Assembly (NCBI RefSeq): GCF_013391085.1
Contig: NZ_CP058334.1
Location: 2,356,001 to 2,420,000 of the forward strand
Direction of reading: 5' to 3'
Source: Natronomonas halophila
GTDB taxonomy: Archaea > Halobacteriota > Halobacteria > Halobacteriales > Haloarculaceae
DNA: 64,000 nucleotides
Every line of letters begins with the position of its first letter. Position 1 is the first letter of the stretch. The notes below the pieces were generated by a model. It was not told where the DNA came from. It saw only the letters and a program-made list of their open reading frames with translations, and searched no databases. This document shows, piece by piece, positions 1 through 9,951 of this stretch. A program made the translations under genes and the position numbers.

Positions 1-1
1 G

Positions 2-925
2 CGCGCTGTTGGCGCCGTCGAACTCGACGTCGAGCAGCGGCGAGCGGAGCGCGGAGCGAATCGAGTCCTGGGCCTTGTTCTCCGAATCGCTCTCGCCGAG
101 ACCGATCATGGCGACGCCGCCGTTCTCCATGATGGTCTTCACGTCGGCGAAGTCGACGTTGACCAGCCCGGGCTTGGTAATCAGTTCGGTCATGCCCTTG
201 ACCGAGCGCATCAGGACGCGGTCACAGATCTTGAAGGCGTCCTGCAGGGGCATGTTCGGCGCGTAATCCAGTAGGCGGTCGTTCGGGATGACGATGACGG
301 TGTCGGCGACCGCACGGAGGCGTTCGAGGCCCGCGTCGGCGTTGGCGCGGCGACGTTCGCCTTCGGCGGTAAACGGAATCGTCACGATGGCGATGGTTAG
401 CGCACCGGCGTCCTGTGCGGCCTGGGCGACGACGGGCGCGGAACCGGTGCCGGTGCCACCGCCGAGGCCGGCGGTGACGAAGACCATATCGGAGTCGTCG
501 ATGGACTGATTGATGTCGTCGATATTCTCCTGGGCAGCCTCCTCGCCGATTTTCGGGACGGAGCCGGCCCCACGGCCGCCGGTTCGCTGGCGGCCGATGA
601 GGATCTTCTCGTCGGCTTCGACCTCGGTTGCGAGGTGCTGGGCGTCGGTGTTCGCGGCGACGAGTTTCGCCCCGTGGATGCCGGCCTCGGCCATCCGGGT
701 GACGGTGTTGCCGCCGGCGCCGCCACAGCCGACGACGGTGATTTTCGTCTCGAGATCTTTGACGACCTCGGCGAGTTCCTCGTCGGTCATGGTGCCTGAC
801 CCTTTTACGTCCTGGTCGGCGGCGGTGCCGCCGTCTGTGGCGTTGCCGTTCGCCGCGGACGCTGGCGCCTCGCTGTCCCCATCCTCTTCAGCTTCGTCGA
901 TAGCGTCCTCGATAATCGAGTCCAT
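2..925 (-). CDS. ftsZ1: Cell division protein FtsZ1, 3' end outside the window
   Basis: Tubulin-like GTPase that polymerises into the division ring on the inner face of the membrane. About 308 codons from the start are visible; the C-terminus lies left of the window. The tubulin signature GGGTGTGS is present, as is the N-terminal nucleotide-binding stretch [12 protein letters not shown]. Ahead of the GTPase domain there is an acidic tail of about 50 residues beginning [14 protein letters not shown], which is the form seen in haloarchaeal FtsZ1 rather than FtsZ2. The start at 925 gives this tail; a second ATG (MTDEEL) lies inside it. The 140 bases upstream, to the stop of the deacylase gene, must hold its promoter. 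Confidence 0.96.
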   Translation of the reverse strand, partial: MDSIIEDAIDEAEEDGDSEAPASAANGNATDGGTAADQDVKGSGTMTDEELAEVVKDLETKITVVGCGGAGGNTVTRMAEAGIHGAKLVAANTDAQHLATEVEADEKILIGRQRTGGRGAGSVPKIGEEAAQENIDDINQSIDDSDMVFVTAGLGGGTGTGSAPVVAQAAQDAGALTIAIVTIPFTAEGERRRANADAGLERLRAVADTVIVIPNDRLLDYAPNMPLQDAFKICDRVLMRSVKGMTELITKPGLVNVDFADVKTIMENGGVAMIGLGESDSENKAQDSIRSALRSPLLDVEFDGANSA

Positions 926-1065
926 CTATGAATGGCGGTGTCGCGCACGCGCTTAAAGTATCTTTCCCCCGCGTCTGACGTTCGTCATACGATTTGCGGC
1001 CGTTTCAGCCCTCGATAGCGGAAATCTGCGATAAACCATTAGCCACGATATAAAATCCGCCCCGC

Positions 1066-2391
1066 TCAGAACGGGAAGCGCTGCTCGCGCGCGCGACGAA
1101 CGTCGTCCGGCGTGACCGTCTCGCCGTCGATTTCGACGCACTCTCCAGCCGAGAGGCGACCGAAGGCCGGTCCCTCCTCGATTCCGGCCTCGCGTGCGAG
1201 TTCGGGGTCGAAGGCTTCGCGCCGGGCGACGACCGCGTCGTCCTCGACAGTGACGGTGTCGTATTTCGATTCGAGAACGGCCGCTAGTTCGTCGATGAGC
1301 GCTCGGTAGGTGGCAGCCTCGGGGAGTGCGACGGGTCCCGACGCGAGTGAGCCACCCTCCGCAGTCTCGTAGGCGAGGGCGTGTGCGGACACGGCATCGA
1401 ATACGGCCTCGCGGTCGACCCCGTTCGCCTCGTCGAGCAGGTCCGTCGGCAGGTCGTCGACGTAGAAGCCACCCTCGTATCCCTCGGCGGGGTCGCCGAA
1501 CCGAAGCCCGTCGTCTACCGGCGCTAGGTCACGCTCCAGTTGCGCGACGAGGTCCAGCGGTACGTCCGTCGTCTCCCGAAGCCACGTCTCCGAGACGGTC
1601 TCGAAGCCGAGGTCCTCGATGACGGCTTCGAGTTCGGGGTAGTCGCCGTCGACGAGGGCGTGGTCGGCGCCGCTCGCCTGAAACGCCTTGGCGACGACGG
1701 CCCGGGCCTCGTGGGGGTCGCCCATCTCTTCGAGGCCCCAGTTCGCGGCGATGTGGCCGACGCCCCAGTCGGTTTCGGTCAACACGCGGTCGAAGCGGGG
1801 CGCGTAGTGGTTGCCGCCGAAGCCGATAACCGCGCGGTCGGTCCCGGGGTCGACTTCACAGAGGTCCAATATCGCGCGTGCGACGGCTTCCGCTCCATCG
1901 GCGTCTCGCCATTGGTCCTCACCGCTGCCCAGTTCGACGAATAGTGAGGGACAGCCGACGCTGCTCGGTCCGTGGTGGGTACACTCGATACCGGCGTCGT
2001 AGCTCTCGGGTGCGTGTTCTTCGAAGGCTTCGCGGACGGCGGATAGCGCGTTCGGCGCGGCACGCGCGAGTGACCCGGCGTAACCGCCGTATTCGGCGGG
2101 GCCGAAGTTCCCCGTCGCGTGGGCGGTCAGGAGGGAACCGGTATCGCCCGCATGCCGTGAGGCGAAAACGAGCATGTCGGGTTCGTCGAAGGTGGCTGCG
2201 ACGCCGTCGAGATGGATATGTAGGTCCTCGAAGGTCCGCAACTCCGCGCCATCCGTCCGATAGTATCGGCCGCCACCGTTCTCGTCAGAGCGGCTCTCAT
2301 CCTCGTGTTCGGTCCAGAAAGCGATATCCAGCAGATGGTCGCCGATGTGTTCGGAGGCCTCGTCGGCCCGAGAAACGACGATAGCGAGCAT
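1066..2391 (-). CDS. dtdA: D-aminoacyl-tRNA deacylase (DtdA/GEK1 type)
   Basis: Removes D-amino acids mischarged onto tRNA, a zinc-dependent proofreading activity in the cytoplasm. The 441-residue product begins [21 protein letters not shown] and has the family stretches [40 protein letters not shown] and [11 protein letters not shown], rich in histidines that can bind metal. Archaeal DtdA proteins are usually nearer 270-280 residues; the haloarchaeal form, as here, carries a long C-terminal extension (about residues 280-441) with no motif I recognise. It is transcribed away from aroE, so 2392-2560 is a divergent promoter region. Confidence 0.92.
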   Translation of the reverse strand: MLAIVVSRADEASEHIGDHLLDIAFWTEHEDESRSDENGGGRYYRTDGAELRTFEDLHIHLDGVAATFDEPDMLVFASRHAGDTGSLLTAHATGNFGPAEYGGYAGSLARAAPNALSAVREAFEEHAPESYDAGIECTHHGPSSVGCPSLFVELGSGEDQWRDADGAEAVARAILDLCEVDPGTDRAVIGFGGNHYAPRFDRVLTETDWGVGHIAANWGLEEMGDPHEARAVVAKAFQASGADHALVDGDYPELEAVIEDLGFETVSETWLRETTDVPLDLVAQLERDLAPVDDGLRFGDPAEGYEGGFYVDDLPTDLLDEANGVDREAVFDAVSAHALAYETAEGGSLASGPVALPEAATYRALIDELAAVLESKYDTVTVEDDAVVARREAFDPELAREAGIEEGPAFGRLSAGECVEIDGETVTPDDVRRAREQRFPF

Positions 2392-2560
2392 ACGCTATCT
2401 CGGCGTGCCGGCCGCTAAAGGCGTCCGGTTCAGCGAACGCCCCGTGTCGCCCGCGATTCTGTGCCCCGGGCGTGGCGCTTCTGTCGCATTTGCTATCTCG
2501 ATATACGGTTTATCACGCGTTCGGGAACCCTTTTGCCGATGGGCGGAGTCGACGTTCCAT

Positions 2561-3355
2561 ATGCAGGTTTACGGTCTCATCGGCAACCCCGTCGGCCACT
2601 CGGTATCGCCGCCGATGCACGAGGCGGCCTACGAGGAACTTGGAATCGACGCCCGCTATGTCACCTTCGAGCCGAGTCCGGAGTCGCTCGGCGTGGCGCT
2701 CGATGGCGCCAGTGCGCTCGGGGTTCGCGGCCTGAACGTCACGATTCCGTTCAAGGAGGACGTACTGCCGCTGGTCGACCCGGACCCGCTGGCCGAGCGC
2801 ATCGGGGCGGTCAACACTATCGACTTCGAAGGCGAACCGACTGGCCACAACACCGACGCCGCGGGCGTCACGCGCGCGTTCGAACATCACGATGTCTCGC
2901 TTTCGGGTACGGGCGTCGTCGTCGGTGCCGGCGGTGCGGGCCGGGCCGCTGCCTTCGCGCTCGCGGACGAGGGCGTCGACGTGCGAATCGCCAACCGGAC
3001 CGTTTCGCGGGCCGAGGGACTCGCCGAGGAGGTGCCGAACGCCAGCGCGCACGGACTCGACGGCCTCGATGCCCTCCTCGACGGCGCCGACCTGCTGGTC
3101 AACGCGACGAGCGTCGGGATGGAAGCCGACGAAACGCCGGTCCCACAGTCGGCCCTCCACGCCGACCTCGCGGTGCTGGACGCCGTTTATAAGCCGCTGG
3201 AGACGCGGCTGCTCCGGGACGCCGCCGACGTCGGTGCCACGACCATCGATGGCGCGTGGATGTTGCTCTATCAGGGGGTCGAGGCCTTCGAACACTGGAC
3301 TGACCGCGACGCGCCTGTTGCCGTAATGAACAACGCGCTTAGAGCGTCGCTATAA
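2561..3355 (+). CDS. aroE: Shikimate dehydrogenase
   Basis: NADPH-dependent reduction of 3-dehydroshikimate to shikimate in the chorismate pathway. The 264-residue protein starts [20 protein letters not shown], giving the substrate-binding SxS motif. Lys65 (NVTIPFKED) and Asp99 (GHNTDAAG) match the catalytic pair, and [10 protein letters not shown] at about 121-130 is the nucleotide-binding loop. An upstream in-frame extension exists, but family length and the conserved first residues favour the ATG at 2561. The neighbouring pab genes also draw on chorismate. Confidence 0.95.
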   Translation: MQVYGLIGNPVGHSVSPPMHEAAYEELGIDARYVTFEPSPESLGVALDGASALGVRGLNVTIPFKEDVLPLVDPDPLAERIGAVNTIDFEGEPTGHNTDAAGVTRAFEHHDVSLSGTGVVVGAGGAGRAAAFALADEGVDVRIANRTVSRAEGLAEEVPNASAHGLDGLDALLDGADLLVNATSVGMEADETPVPQSALHADLAVLDAVYKPLETRLLRDAADVGATTIDGAWMLLYQGVEAFEHWTDRDAPVAVMNNALRASL

Positions 3356-3418
3356 CCGGGTTCGCGGGGTTTGCGGCAGTGGTCGGGGTTTAAGTAATCG
3401 CCGATTAATATTCCAACT

Positions 3419-3895
3419 ATGCCAATCGTCAAACTACTGCGATCGGTTCTGGGAATCAGCGATTCCAAGTCCGAGGAACCGACCGAATCGACGGACGTCT
3501 CCGTCGAGCACGAACCCGACGTGGACGACGCGGCGGCGGCCGGCACCGACGCGACCGCCTCTACGGGCTCGATGACCGAGGAACCGCCCGAAGACGAGGA
3601 ATCAGCGGCCGAACCCGCCGAAACCGGTACCGATGTGAGCGACCACAGCGGAACCGATACGGCTGCTGCCGAATCGGCCGAAGCCGCCGGCCCTGTTCCC
3701 GAGGAAGCCGAGGGCGGCTCGGACCCCGTCGAGAACGTGAGCGGTATCGGCCCCGCGTACGCCAAACGCCTCGAAGAAGCGGGCATCGAGTCGGTTCAGA
3801 ACCTCCTCGACGTCGACCCCGAGGAGTTGGCCTCGAAGACGGACCTCTCCGAAAAGCGCATCAAGCGCTGGCAGGAGCGGGCCTCCGAAGTATAG
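3419..3895 (+). CDS. Acidic protein with C-terminal helix-hairpin-helix domain
   Basis: 158 residues. The first 17 are a short basic-hydrophobic stretch ([13 protein letters not shown]). Residues 18-105 are a low-complexity acidic Ala/Glu/Thr linker. Residues about 106-155 form a helix-hairpin-helix pair with the core [20 protein letters not shown], as in the DNA-binding tails of recombination and replication proteins. The N-terminal stretch may touch a membrane or a partner. A TATA-like GGTTTAAGTAA lies about 30 bases before the ATG, implying a leaderless message. It sits between aroE and pabB on the same strand. No enzyme domain is visible, so the role is unknown beyond probable nucleic-acid or protein binding. 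Confidence 0.8.
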   Translation: MPIVKLLRSVLGISDSKSEEPTESTDVSVEHEPDVDDAAAAGTDATASTGSMTEEPPEDEESAAEPAETGTDVSDHSGTDTAAAESAEAAGPVPEEAEGGSDPVENVSGIGPAYAKRLEEAGIESVQNLLDVDPEELASKTDLSEKRIKRWQERASEV

Positions 3896-3935
3896 ACCGC
3901 AAAACGGTTACTCCTTCGCTGCCTCTCGGGTGGTA

Positions 3936-5423
3936 ATGCGAGTCGTTACCGACCGGAGTGCGTTCCGTTCGGCAGCCACGTCGGCGGCCGTCGACGCCCG
4001 CGTCCCGGTCGAACTACAGGTCCGTGTTGCCGACCCCTTCGAAGCCTACCGCCGCGCACGACGCGGCGACGGTGGGGACGTGTTTCTGGAGACCACGGGC
4101 GGACAGGAAGGCTGGGGCTACTTCGCTACGGACCCAATCGAACGCGTGACCGTCGGGAGCGAGGCCGTCCATCGCGACGGTGGTTCGCCGTCGCTGGCGA
4201 CGCTCGATGGCCTCCTCGGCAGCGAGACGCTCGAAGGGGGCGACTGTTCGGTTCCGTACCCGTGCGGCGTCTTCGGTTGGCTCTCCTACGATATCGCCCG
4301 CGAACTGGAGGCACTCCCCGGTGGGACGATTGACGACCGGGGCCTTCCCCGCCTCCAGGTCGCGAAATACGACCGAGTCGTCACCTGGGAGGTACCGTGG
4401 ACCGGCGAGGCGACCCTCCGAGTGACCGCCTGCCCCCGTCTCGACGAGTACGAATCGGTCGATGCGGCCTACGACTGGGCGGTCGGGCACGCCCGTGAAC
4501 TCGTCGCGCGTGCAGTCGCGGGCGACCGGTCCGTCGGCCGCGCACCTGCCGAAACCGATGAGGCAACCTTCGATGCCGGCTGTTCCCGGGAGGCCTTCGC
4601 CGACCGGGTGCGCCGCGTCAAGGAGTACATCCGCGATGGCGACACCTTTCAGGCCAACGTCTCCCAGCGGCTTTCGGCGCCTGCGGCGGTCCACCCCGTC
4701 GAGGCCTACGCCGCGCTCCGCCGGGTCAACCCCGCGCCCTACTCGGCGCTCGTCGAGTTCGACGGCGTCGACCTGGTCAGCGCGAGTCCCGAACTCCTCC
4801 TCGACGTGGAGGGCGACCGCTTGCTGACCGAACCGATAGCCGGTACGCGCCCCCGCGGGCGCACGCCAGAGGAAGACGAGGCGCTAGAAGGCGACCTCCT
4901 GTCGGACGAGAAAGAGCGGGCCGAACACGCGATGCTCGTCGACCTCGAACGAAACGACCTCGGGAAGGTAAGCGAATACGGTACCGTCGACGTCCGGGAG
5001 TACCGCCGCGTCGACCGCTACTCCGAGGTGATGCATCTGGTCAGTCTCATCGAGGGCCAACGGCGCGAGGACTGCTCGCTCGCCGACGCCGTCGCGGCGG
5101 TCTTCCCCGGCGGCACCATCACGGGCGCCCCAAAACCCCGAACGATGGAGATTATCGACGAGGTCGAAGCCACGCGCCGCGGGCCCTACACTGGCGCAAT
5201 CGGCGTCTTCGGCTTCGACGACCGCGCGACGCTCAATATCGTCATCCGAACGCTGGTTCGCCACGAGGACCGCTACGACCTGCGGGTCGGCGCCGGCATC
5301 GTCCACGATTCTGACCCCGAGAGTGAATACGAGGAGACGCTCGACAAGGGTCGGGCGCTCGTCAACGCCCTCGACCGGGCGCTTGACGAACGGACCGCTC
5401 TCGCTCTGGAGGTGGCAGACTGA
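3936..5423 (+). CDS. pabB: Aminodeoxychorismate synthase component I
   Basis: Joins chorismate with ammonia from PabA to give 4-amino-4-deoxychorismate for folate and other pABA-derived cofactors. 495 residues with the chorismate-binding domain in the second half: [44 protein letters not shown] and [20 protein letters not shown]. Anthranilate synthase TrpE shares these motifs, so the call rests on the pabC-like gene that follows. The ATG at 3936 was chosen; an in-frame GTG lies six bases earlier. Its TGA overlaps the pabA ATG by one base (TGATG), so the two are translationally coupled. Confidence 0.88.
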   Translation: MRVVTDRSAFRSAATSAAVDARVPVELQVRVADPFEAYRRARRGDGGDVFLETTGGQEGWGYFATDPIERVTVGSEAVHRDGGSPSLATLDGLLGSETLEGGDCSVPYPCGVFGWLSYDIARELEALPGGTIDDRGLPRLQVAKYDRVVTWEVPWTGEATLRVTACPRLDEYESVDAAYDWAVGHARELVARAVAGDRSVGRAPAETDEATFDAGCSREAFADRVRRVKEYIRDGDTFQANVSQRLSAPAAVHPVEAYAALRRVNPAPYSALVEFDGVDLVSASPELLLDVEGDRLLTEPIAGTRPRGRTPEEDEALEGDLLSDEKERAEHAMLVDLERNDLGKVSEYGTVDVREYRRVDRYSEVMHLVSLIEGQRREDCSLADAVAAVFPGGTITGAPKPRTMEIIDEVEATRRGPYTGAIGVFGFDDRATLNIVIRTLVRHEDRYDLRVGAGIVHDSDPESEYEETLDKGRALVNALDRALDERTALALEVAD

Positions 5424-6007
5424 TGGCCGTCCCCACGATTCTCGTCATCGATAACTACGACTCGTTCGTCTACAACCTCGTCCAGTACGTCGGCACCCAC
5501 GCCGAGGTCGTGGTCCGTCGAAACGACGCCATCGACGTCGACGGGGTCCGCGAACTGGACCCCGACGGTATCGTCGTCTCACCAGGGCCCGGAACGCCCG
5601 CGGATGCGGGCGTCTCGGTATCCATCTTCGAGGAACTGGACTATCCGACTCTTGGCGTCTGTCTCGGTCATCAGGTATTGTGTGCCGCAAACGGCGCCAC
5701 GGTCGGCCACGCGCCGCACGTGGTCCACGGCAAGCCCTCCGTCGTGACCCACGACGGCCGTGGCCTCTTTGCGGACCTCCCCGACCGGTTCGAGGTCGGG
5801 CGATACCACTCGCTGGCCGTCGACCACGACGACCTGCCCGCGGACCTCGTGGAGACGGCCCGTACCGACGCCGAGGGTGGCGTCGTGATGGGTGTTCGCC
5901 ACTGCGAGAAACCCCACGTCGGCGTCCAGTTCCACCCCGAAAGCATCCTCACCGACACCGGTGAGCGCATGGTCGAAACCTTCTGTGACACATGCAGTAC
6001 CACGTAA
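5423..6007 (+). CDS. pabA: Aminodeoxychorismate synthase component II, glutamine amidotransferase
   Basis: Class I glutamine amidotransferase that supplies ammonia to PabB. The 194-residue protein has the nucleophile Cys80 in GVCLGHQ, the oxyanion stretch VSPGPGTP and the His/Glu pair in QFHPESI. It overlaps pabB by one base and pabC by 16 bases, so the three genes form a tight operon. TrpG is the close alternative and many archaea share one subunit; context favours pABA synthesis. Confidence 0.9.
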   Translation: MAVPTILVIDNYDSFVYNLVQYVGTHAEVVVRRNDAIDVDGVRELDPDGIVVSPGPGTPADAGVSVSIFEELDYPTLGVCLGHQVLCAANGATVGHAPHVVHGKPSVVTHDGRGLFADLPDRFEVGRYHSLAVDHDDLPADLVETARTDAEGGVVMGVRHCEKPHVGVQFHPESILTDTGERMVETFCDTCSTT

Positions 6008-6861
6008 ACGGCGAACTGGTCGACCGGGAGGAGGCGACCGTCAGCGTCGACGACCGGGGGTTCCGATACGGCGATGCGGCCTTCGAAACGTGTCGTGTCT
6101 ACGGCGGGACTGTCTTCGCGTGGGACCGGCATTTCGACCGTCTCGAAACCACCTGTGAGACGCTGGGGATGCCCGAGGCGATACCCGACGACATCGACAC
6201 CCGCATCGACGAGACGCTGACGGCGAACGACCTCGAAGACGCGTACCTCCGCGTGTCCATCAGCCGCGGGGTCCAGCCAGGGAAGCTGACCCCCGACGAG
6301 GACGTCGACCCGACGGTCGTCGTCTACGTCAAACCCCTCCCCCGTGGCGGTACCGAGGGCGAACGCGTCTGGGACGACCCTGCAGTCGTCCAGTCGGTCA
6401 CGCGTCGGCGGCCCCCGGAGAGCGTGCTCCCGGCCGACGCGAAGACCCACAACTACCTCAACGGCATCCTCGCGCGTCTGGAACTCCGGCGGGCGTCCCG
6501 CGAGGGGTATCAGCCCGACGAGGCGCTGATGCGGGACACCGACGGGAATCTGGCCGAGGGTGCGACGAGCAACGTCTTCTTCGTCGACGACGGCATTCTG
6601 CGGACGCCCGCCGAAGACTCGTTGCTCCCCGGTATCACCCGGGAGACCGTCATCGAACTCGCCGAAGAGGAAGGGTTTACCGTCGATTCGGGACGGTATA
6701 CGGTCGACGACTTGCGTCAGGCTGACGAGGCCTTCCTGACGAATTCGACGTGGGAAATCAGGCCGATTGCGACGGCGGACGGAATCGATATCGGCGACGG
6801 CCCGATGACGAAACTCCTCCAGCGGCTTTACGACCGGCGAATCGAGGCCCGCTGTTACTGA
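5992..6861 (+). CDS. pabC: Aminodeoxychorismate lyase (class IV PLP enzyme)
   Basis: Releases pyruvate from aminodeoxychorismate to give p-aminobenzoate. 289 residues of fold-type IV PLP enzyme: N-terminal VDDRGFRYGDAAFET, the PLP lysine at about Lys151 in KTHNYLNGI, and the phosphate-binding GATSNVFFV followed by LLPGITRETV. By sequence alone it could be a branched-chain amino acid aminotransferase; third place in a pabB-pabA operon makes the lyase the better call. The start overlaps the end of pabA. Confidence 0.85.
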   Translation: MQYHVNGELVDREEATVSVDDRGFRYGDAAFETCRVYGGTVFAWDRHFDRLETTCETLGMPEAIPDDIDTRIDETLTANDLEDAYLRVSISRGVQPGKLTPDEDVDPTVVVYVKPLPRGGTEGERVWDDPAVVQSVTRRRPPESVLPADAKTHNYLNGILARLELRRASREGYQPDEALMRDTDGNLAEGATSNVFFVDDGILRTPAEDSLLPGITRETVIELAEEEGFTVDSGRYTVDDLRQADEAFLTNSTWEIRPIATADGIDIGDGPMTKLLQRLYDRRIEARCY

Positions 6862-6884
6862 TACGTTGTCCGAACGGACAGCGC

Positions 6885-7691
6885 TCAGGCCGGCTCCTGA
6901 TGCGGGACTTCGAGAAGGCGGTCACCGCAGTCCTCGCAGGCGACCGCGACGACGGTCGTCGACCGACAGCAGGATTCGACGACTTCGGTATCAGTGGTGA
7001 CGGGTCCCCCACAGGTCGGACAGTCCGTGATGAACACGCGGAGGCCGCCGAGCAACTGGCTCCGGTGCTGTGAGGGCAGCGACGACCAGTAATCGATCCA
7101 GTCGGGGAGTTCCTTGGCCGCCGCCAAATCGGCCAGCAGCGCGGCTCGGGATTCCCACTGGCCGATCTGTTCCCCGTCGCTGTGAGCGATGAAGGCGTCG
7201 CCGTAGGTCTCGAAGTCGATGGTCTCCCGTTCCAAATCGAGTTGGTCGGCGAGTTCGTCCCGGAGGGCGTCCTCGTCTTCGAGTGCCTCGATGCGACCCA
7301 GCCACGCCGTCTCGAAGTCGTCGGTCAGACAGAGGTCGTCCACGTCAGCACAGGGCTCGACGGCACCGGCTTCCAGTAGGACTTCCTCCGGGTTGAAATC
7401 GCTCGGCGGTTCGGGGGTCGGCTCCGGTGCCTTGTCGAACTTCGCGAGCAGCCACTCCGGGAAATACCGTTTCGTGAGTTCGGGCGTCTTCGGGACGAGA
7501 TAGCCTCGAAGCCAGATACTTCCCGCAGCGAGGACGGCGAAAACGCCCGCGAGCGGCGGTGATACGAACGCCAGTACCCCTGTCAGCACCACGGCGATGA
7601 CGATATTCGTGACGGTACAGGGAATACAGCGGTTCTCCCCCGTGTATTCGGGCTGGCGAAGCCTCGATACTACCTCGCTCGTCGTTTCCAT
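6885..7691 (-). CDS. Membrane protein with C-terminal zinc ribbon, unknown function
   Basis: 268 residues, not a family I can name. An N-terminal ENRCIPCTVTN Cys pair precedes two hydrophobic segments at about residues 28-46 and 48-64, followed by a Pro/Glu-rich linker. The middle is a soluble acidic helical part. The C-terminus has a rubredoxin/zinc-ribbon pattern, DCPTCGG, then ESCC, then CEDCGD, enough for at least one metal site. It converges on pabC with a 23-base gap. The combination suggests a membrane-anchored protein with a cytoplasmic metal-binding tail. Confidence 0.75.
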   Translation of the reverse strand: METTSEVVSRLRQPEYTGENRCIPCTVTNIVIAVVLTGVLAFVSPPLAGVFAVLAAGSIWLRGYLVPKTPELTKRYFPEWLLAKFDKAPEPTPEPPSDFNPEEVLLEAGAVEPCADVDDLCLTDDFETAWLGRIEALEDEDALRDELADQLDLERETIDFETYGDAFIAHSDGEQIGQWESRAALLADLAAAKELPDWIDYWSSLPSQHRSQLLGGLRVFITDCPTCGGPVTTDTEVVESCCRSTTVVAVACEDCGDRLLEVPHQEPA

Positions 7692-7734
7692 GGAGAACCG
7701 TATAACACGGGACGGGAAAACTGCGTGGGGTCAG

Positions 7735-7878
7735 TTACCGCTGAACCGTGCGCCCCGACGAGAGGTCATGGTCGCTTTTCGGTCCGACGTGGTCGAACTC
7801 GTATTCGTCCTCGGTGAGATAGACGCCCCCGCCCTCGACGTCGACTCCTTCGAGGGTCGCGCCCTCACAGGGGCCAGA
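7735..7878 (-). pseudogene. C-terminal remnant of a second Rieske-type protein
   Basis: Just past the stop of the intact Rieske gene, the same strand encodes 47 residues beginning SGPCEGATLEGVDVEGGGVY and ending in TAA. This aligns with residues about 92-135 of the intact neighbour (FGPCEGAYLNEVDVSVDEGD and onward), including LTEDEYEF against LTDEDFEF. No upstream part with the Cys-His ligands is present, so it is the tail of a lost tandem paralogue rather than a working gene. Confidence 0.7.
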
Positions 7879-7882
7879 CTGC

Positions 7883-8302
7883 TCAAAACTTGTAGTTCGA
7901 CTTCGATTCCAGATCTATCTCGTCTTTCTCGAGCGGCCCCTGACGCACGAACTCGAAGTCCTCGTCGGTGAGAAACACGTCCCCCTCGTCGACCGAGACG
8001 TCGACCTCGTTGAGATACGCGCCTTCACACGGACCGAACGTACAGAAGCCGGTGTCCTGTTCGAAGTACGCCGCGTGGTTCGTACAGACGATTTCCCCGT
8101 CGCGCATCTCCGCTCCCGAACCCTTGTCGAGCTTGATGTGGGTGTAGTGCTGGCAGTAATTCAGCCACCCGTGAATCGAGTCGTCATCTCGAAGCAGGAT
8201 GGCTTCCTTCTCGTCGCCGGAGTCGACTTCCTCGATGGTGAAAATGTACGTCGTATCGACGGGTACGTCATCGACAGCTACGATTCTGCTTCCCGAGTCC
8301 AT
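7883..8302 (-). CDS. Rieske-type [2Fe-2S] protein
   Basis: 139 residues with the Rieske cluster pattern: Cys50-x-His52 in NYCQHYTH and Cys73-x-x-His76 in VCTNHAAYF, with a following GPCEGAYL loop. It has no signal peptide, membrane segment or oxygenase domain, so it is likely a soluble ferredoxin-like electron carrier or small redox subunit in the cytoplasm. It is a single gene with an AT-rich region upstream. A decayed copy of its tail lies directly downstream. The redox partner cannot be read from context; the nearest Rieske-using possibilities are the oxygenase genes several kb away. Confidence 0.85.
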   Translation of the reverse strand: MDSGSRIVAVDDVPVDTTYIFTIEEVDSGDEKEAILLRDDDSIHGWLNYCQHYTHIKLDKGSGAEMRDGEIVCTNHAAYFEQDTGFCTFGPCEGAYLNEVDVSVDEGDVFLTDEDFEFVRQGPLEKDEIDLESKSNYKF

Positions 8303-9014
8303 TACTGGCCGCTAGCAGGCGCCGGGACTTAGATGTGTAGTTTGAAGATTCGTTCGCGGTACCTCGGTTCGGTGTCCTCGCCGTGCGTCGGATATAGCAG
8401 TCGATGCTGCCTCCGGAGGCTTCGGTTCCGTCCTTATCCCGCGGATGTGGTTGGCCCGTTCGTGTCCGAATTATATTGGTGGATTTACTCGACGTTCAAA
8501 ATATAATGATACTGTCTGAAACTCAAAAATGATAACTTTACAATGAATCTTGGTTTGCGAGTTCAATAATCTCCTCGGATGGCCGCTCACGCTCGGCGAC
8601 CGCGACGTCGATACGGCCGATAAAGCAGCTTATCCGGCCGTTTTGGCATGGAACTTGGAAGACCTATCGTCTTATATTTAAGTCAACAGCGCCGCGGACC
8701 GGCTGTGCTTAGTTACGGATGAGGCGAGTGAAACTTCGGCTGGCTAAATGGGCAAATAGTTGCTCTTAGCGCTTTTAACGGTTGTATTTGGTGGGGAAAT
8801 GTTGGGGGTGAGAGCGGACACAGAGCGAATCGGTGAAACTCGGTATTCAGTTCTATTTGTCTAAGATATATGTTTTAAATACTAATCAAAAATATGGTAG
8901 TATCTGTGTCAAACGGCATAGATGCAGGCCTTCGACGGTTGGTGAGATCCGCTCGACTAAACACGATGTTTGCAGAGAGGGTACTTTTTTGAATAGCGGC
9001 GTAAGAGTGAGCAT
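8303..9014. other. AT-rich spacer of 712 bases, no intact gene
   Basis: No convincing gene. The middle (8480-8560 and 8840-8900) is much richer in A+T than the flanks. On the minus strand 8538-8663 is open and ends with a plausible C-terminus (VAERERPSEEIIELANQDSL then TAA) but has no start, so it may be the tail of a lost gene. A T-run GGGTACTTTTTTGAAT about 30 bases before the ATG at 9015 is a likely promoter element for the amidohydrolase. Confidence 0.4.
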
Positions 9015-9887
9015 ATGGGCGAATTACCCGGACAGGCAGCAGGCCGTCTCATCGACACGCACGCACATCAACCGACGGCGGAGTTCTTGGTGGACGCCGG
9101 CGGCGAAATGATGGCCGATGCCGCCGACAAATTCGGAACCGATCTCGAGACGTGGGATTACGAGGAGATGTACGATGAGTACCGGAACGCCGGCGTTGGA
9201 CACGCCGTCTTGCTGGGGTGGGATGCCGAAACGAATACCGGCAATCCACCGGTTCCGAACGACTACGTCGCGGAGATTCGCGATGAGTATCCCGATTTCT
9301 TCGTCGGGTTCGGAAGCGTCGACCCGCACAAAGACGACTGTGTTCGAGAGGCTATTCGCTGCGTCGAAGACCTCAACCTGTCGGGGTTCAAATTTCAGCA
9401 AATCGCTCAGGGCTTCGACCCGTCCGACCCCGAGCACCGCCACCTCTGGAACACGATCGAGGACCTCGACGTTCCGGTCGTCTTTCACGGCGGAAACTCC
9501 ACGCTCGGTGCCTGCAGCGCCGGTGGACGGGGATTGAAAGTCAAATACGGGAATCCGATGCTCATCGACGACGTGGCGGCCGAGCATCCCGGAATGGACA
9601 TTCTCATCGCACATCCTGCGTTCCCGTGGGAGAAAGAACAACTCGCTATCTGCCAGCAGAAAGGAAACGTCTACATGGACCTCTCAGGCTGGCTCCCGGA
9701 GTACATCGACGACCAGGTCCTCCAGTATGCGGGCACGGTTCTCCGGGACAAAGTGATGTTTGGAACCGATTACCCGATGATTCGTCCCGACGACTGGCTC
9801 GATTCGTTCGCCGAACACACGAACTACGACGAGGACACCCAGCGGAAACTCCTCTTCGAGAACGCCGAATCCTTCCTCGAGCTTTGA
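9015..9887 (+). CDS. Amidohydrolase-family metal-dependent hydrolase
   Basis: 290 residues of the amidohydrolase-2 TIM-barrel family. Metal-ligand motifs are visible in order: DTHAH (His16, His18), VVFHGG, ILIAHPAFPW and FGTDYPM, the last holding the conserved aspartate. Members hydrolyse or decarboxylate small carboxylates and amides; the substrate here is not evident. It stands at the edge of the paa island, so an aromatic or ring-fission acid is possible, but that is only positional. The protein is soluble and has no signal peptide. Confidence 0.85.
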   Translation: MGELPGQAAGRLIDTHAHQPTAEFLVDAGGEMMADAADKFGTDLETWDYEEMYDEYRNAGVGHAVLLGWDAETNTGNPPVPNDYVAEIRDEYPDFFVGFGSVDPHKDDCVREAIRCVEDLNLSGFKFQQIAQGFDPSDPEHRHLWNTIEDLDVPVVFHGGNSTLGACSAGGRGLKVKYGNPMLIDDVAAEHPGMDILIAHPAFPWEKEQLAICQQKGNVYMDLSGWLPEYIDDQVLQYAGTVLRDKVMFGTDYPMIRPDDWLDSFAEHTNYDEDTQRKLLFENAESFLEL

Positions 9888-9951
9888 TCGAACGTAGGTG
9901 ATCGTCCTTCGAGACACCGTGGCTTCTCGATGCGCGGACGCCCGCCAGTAA

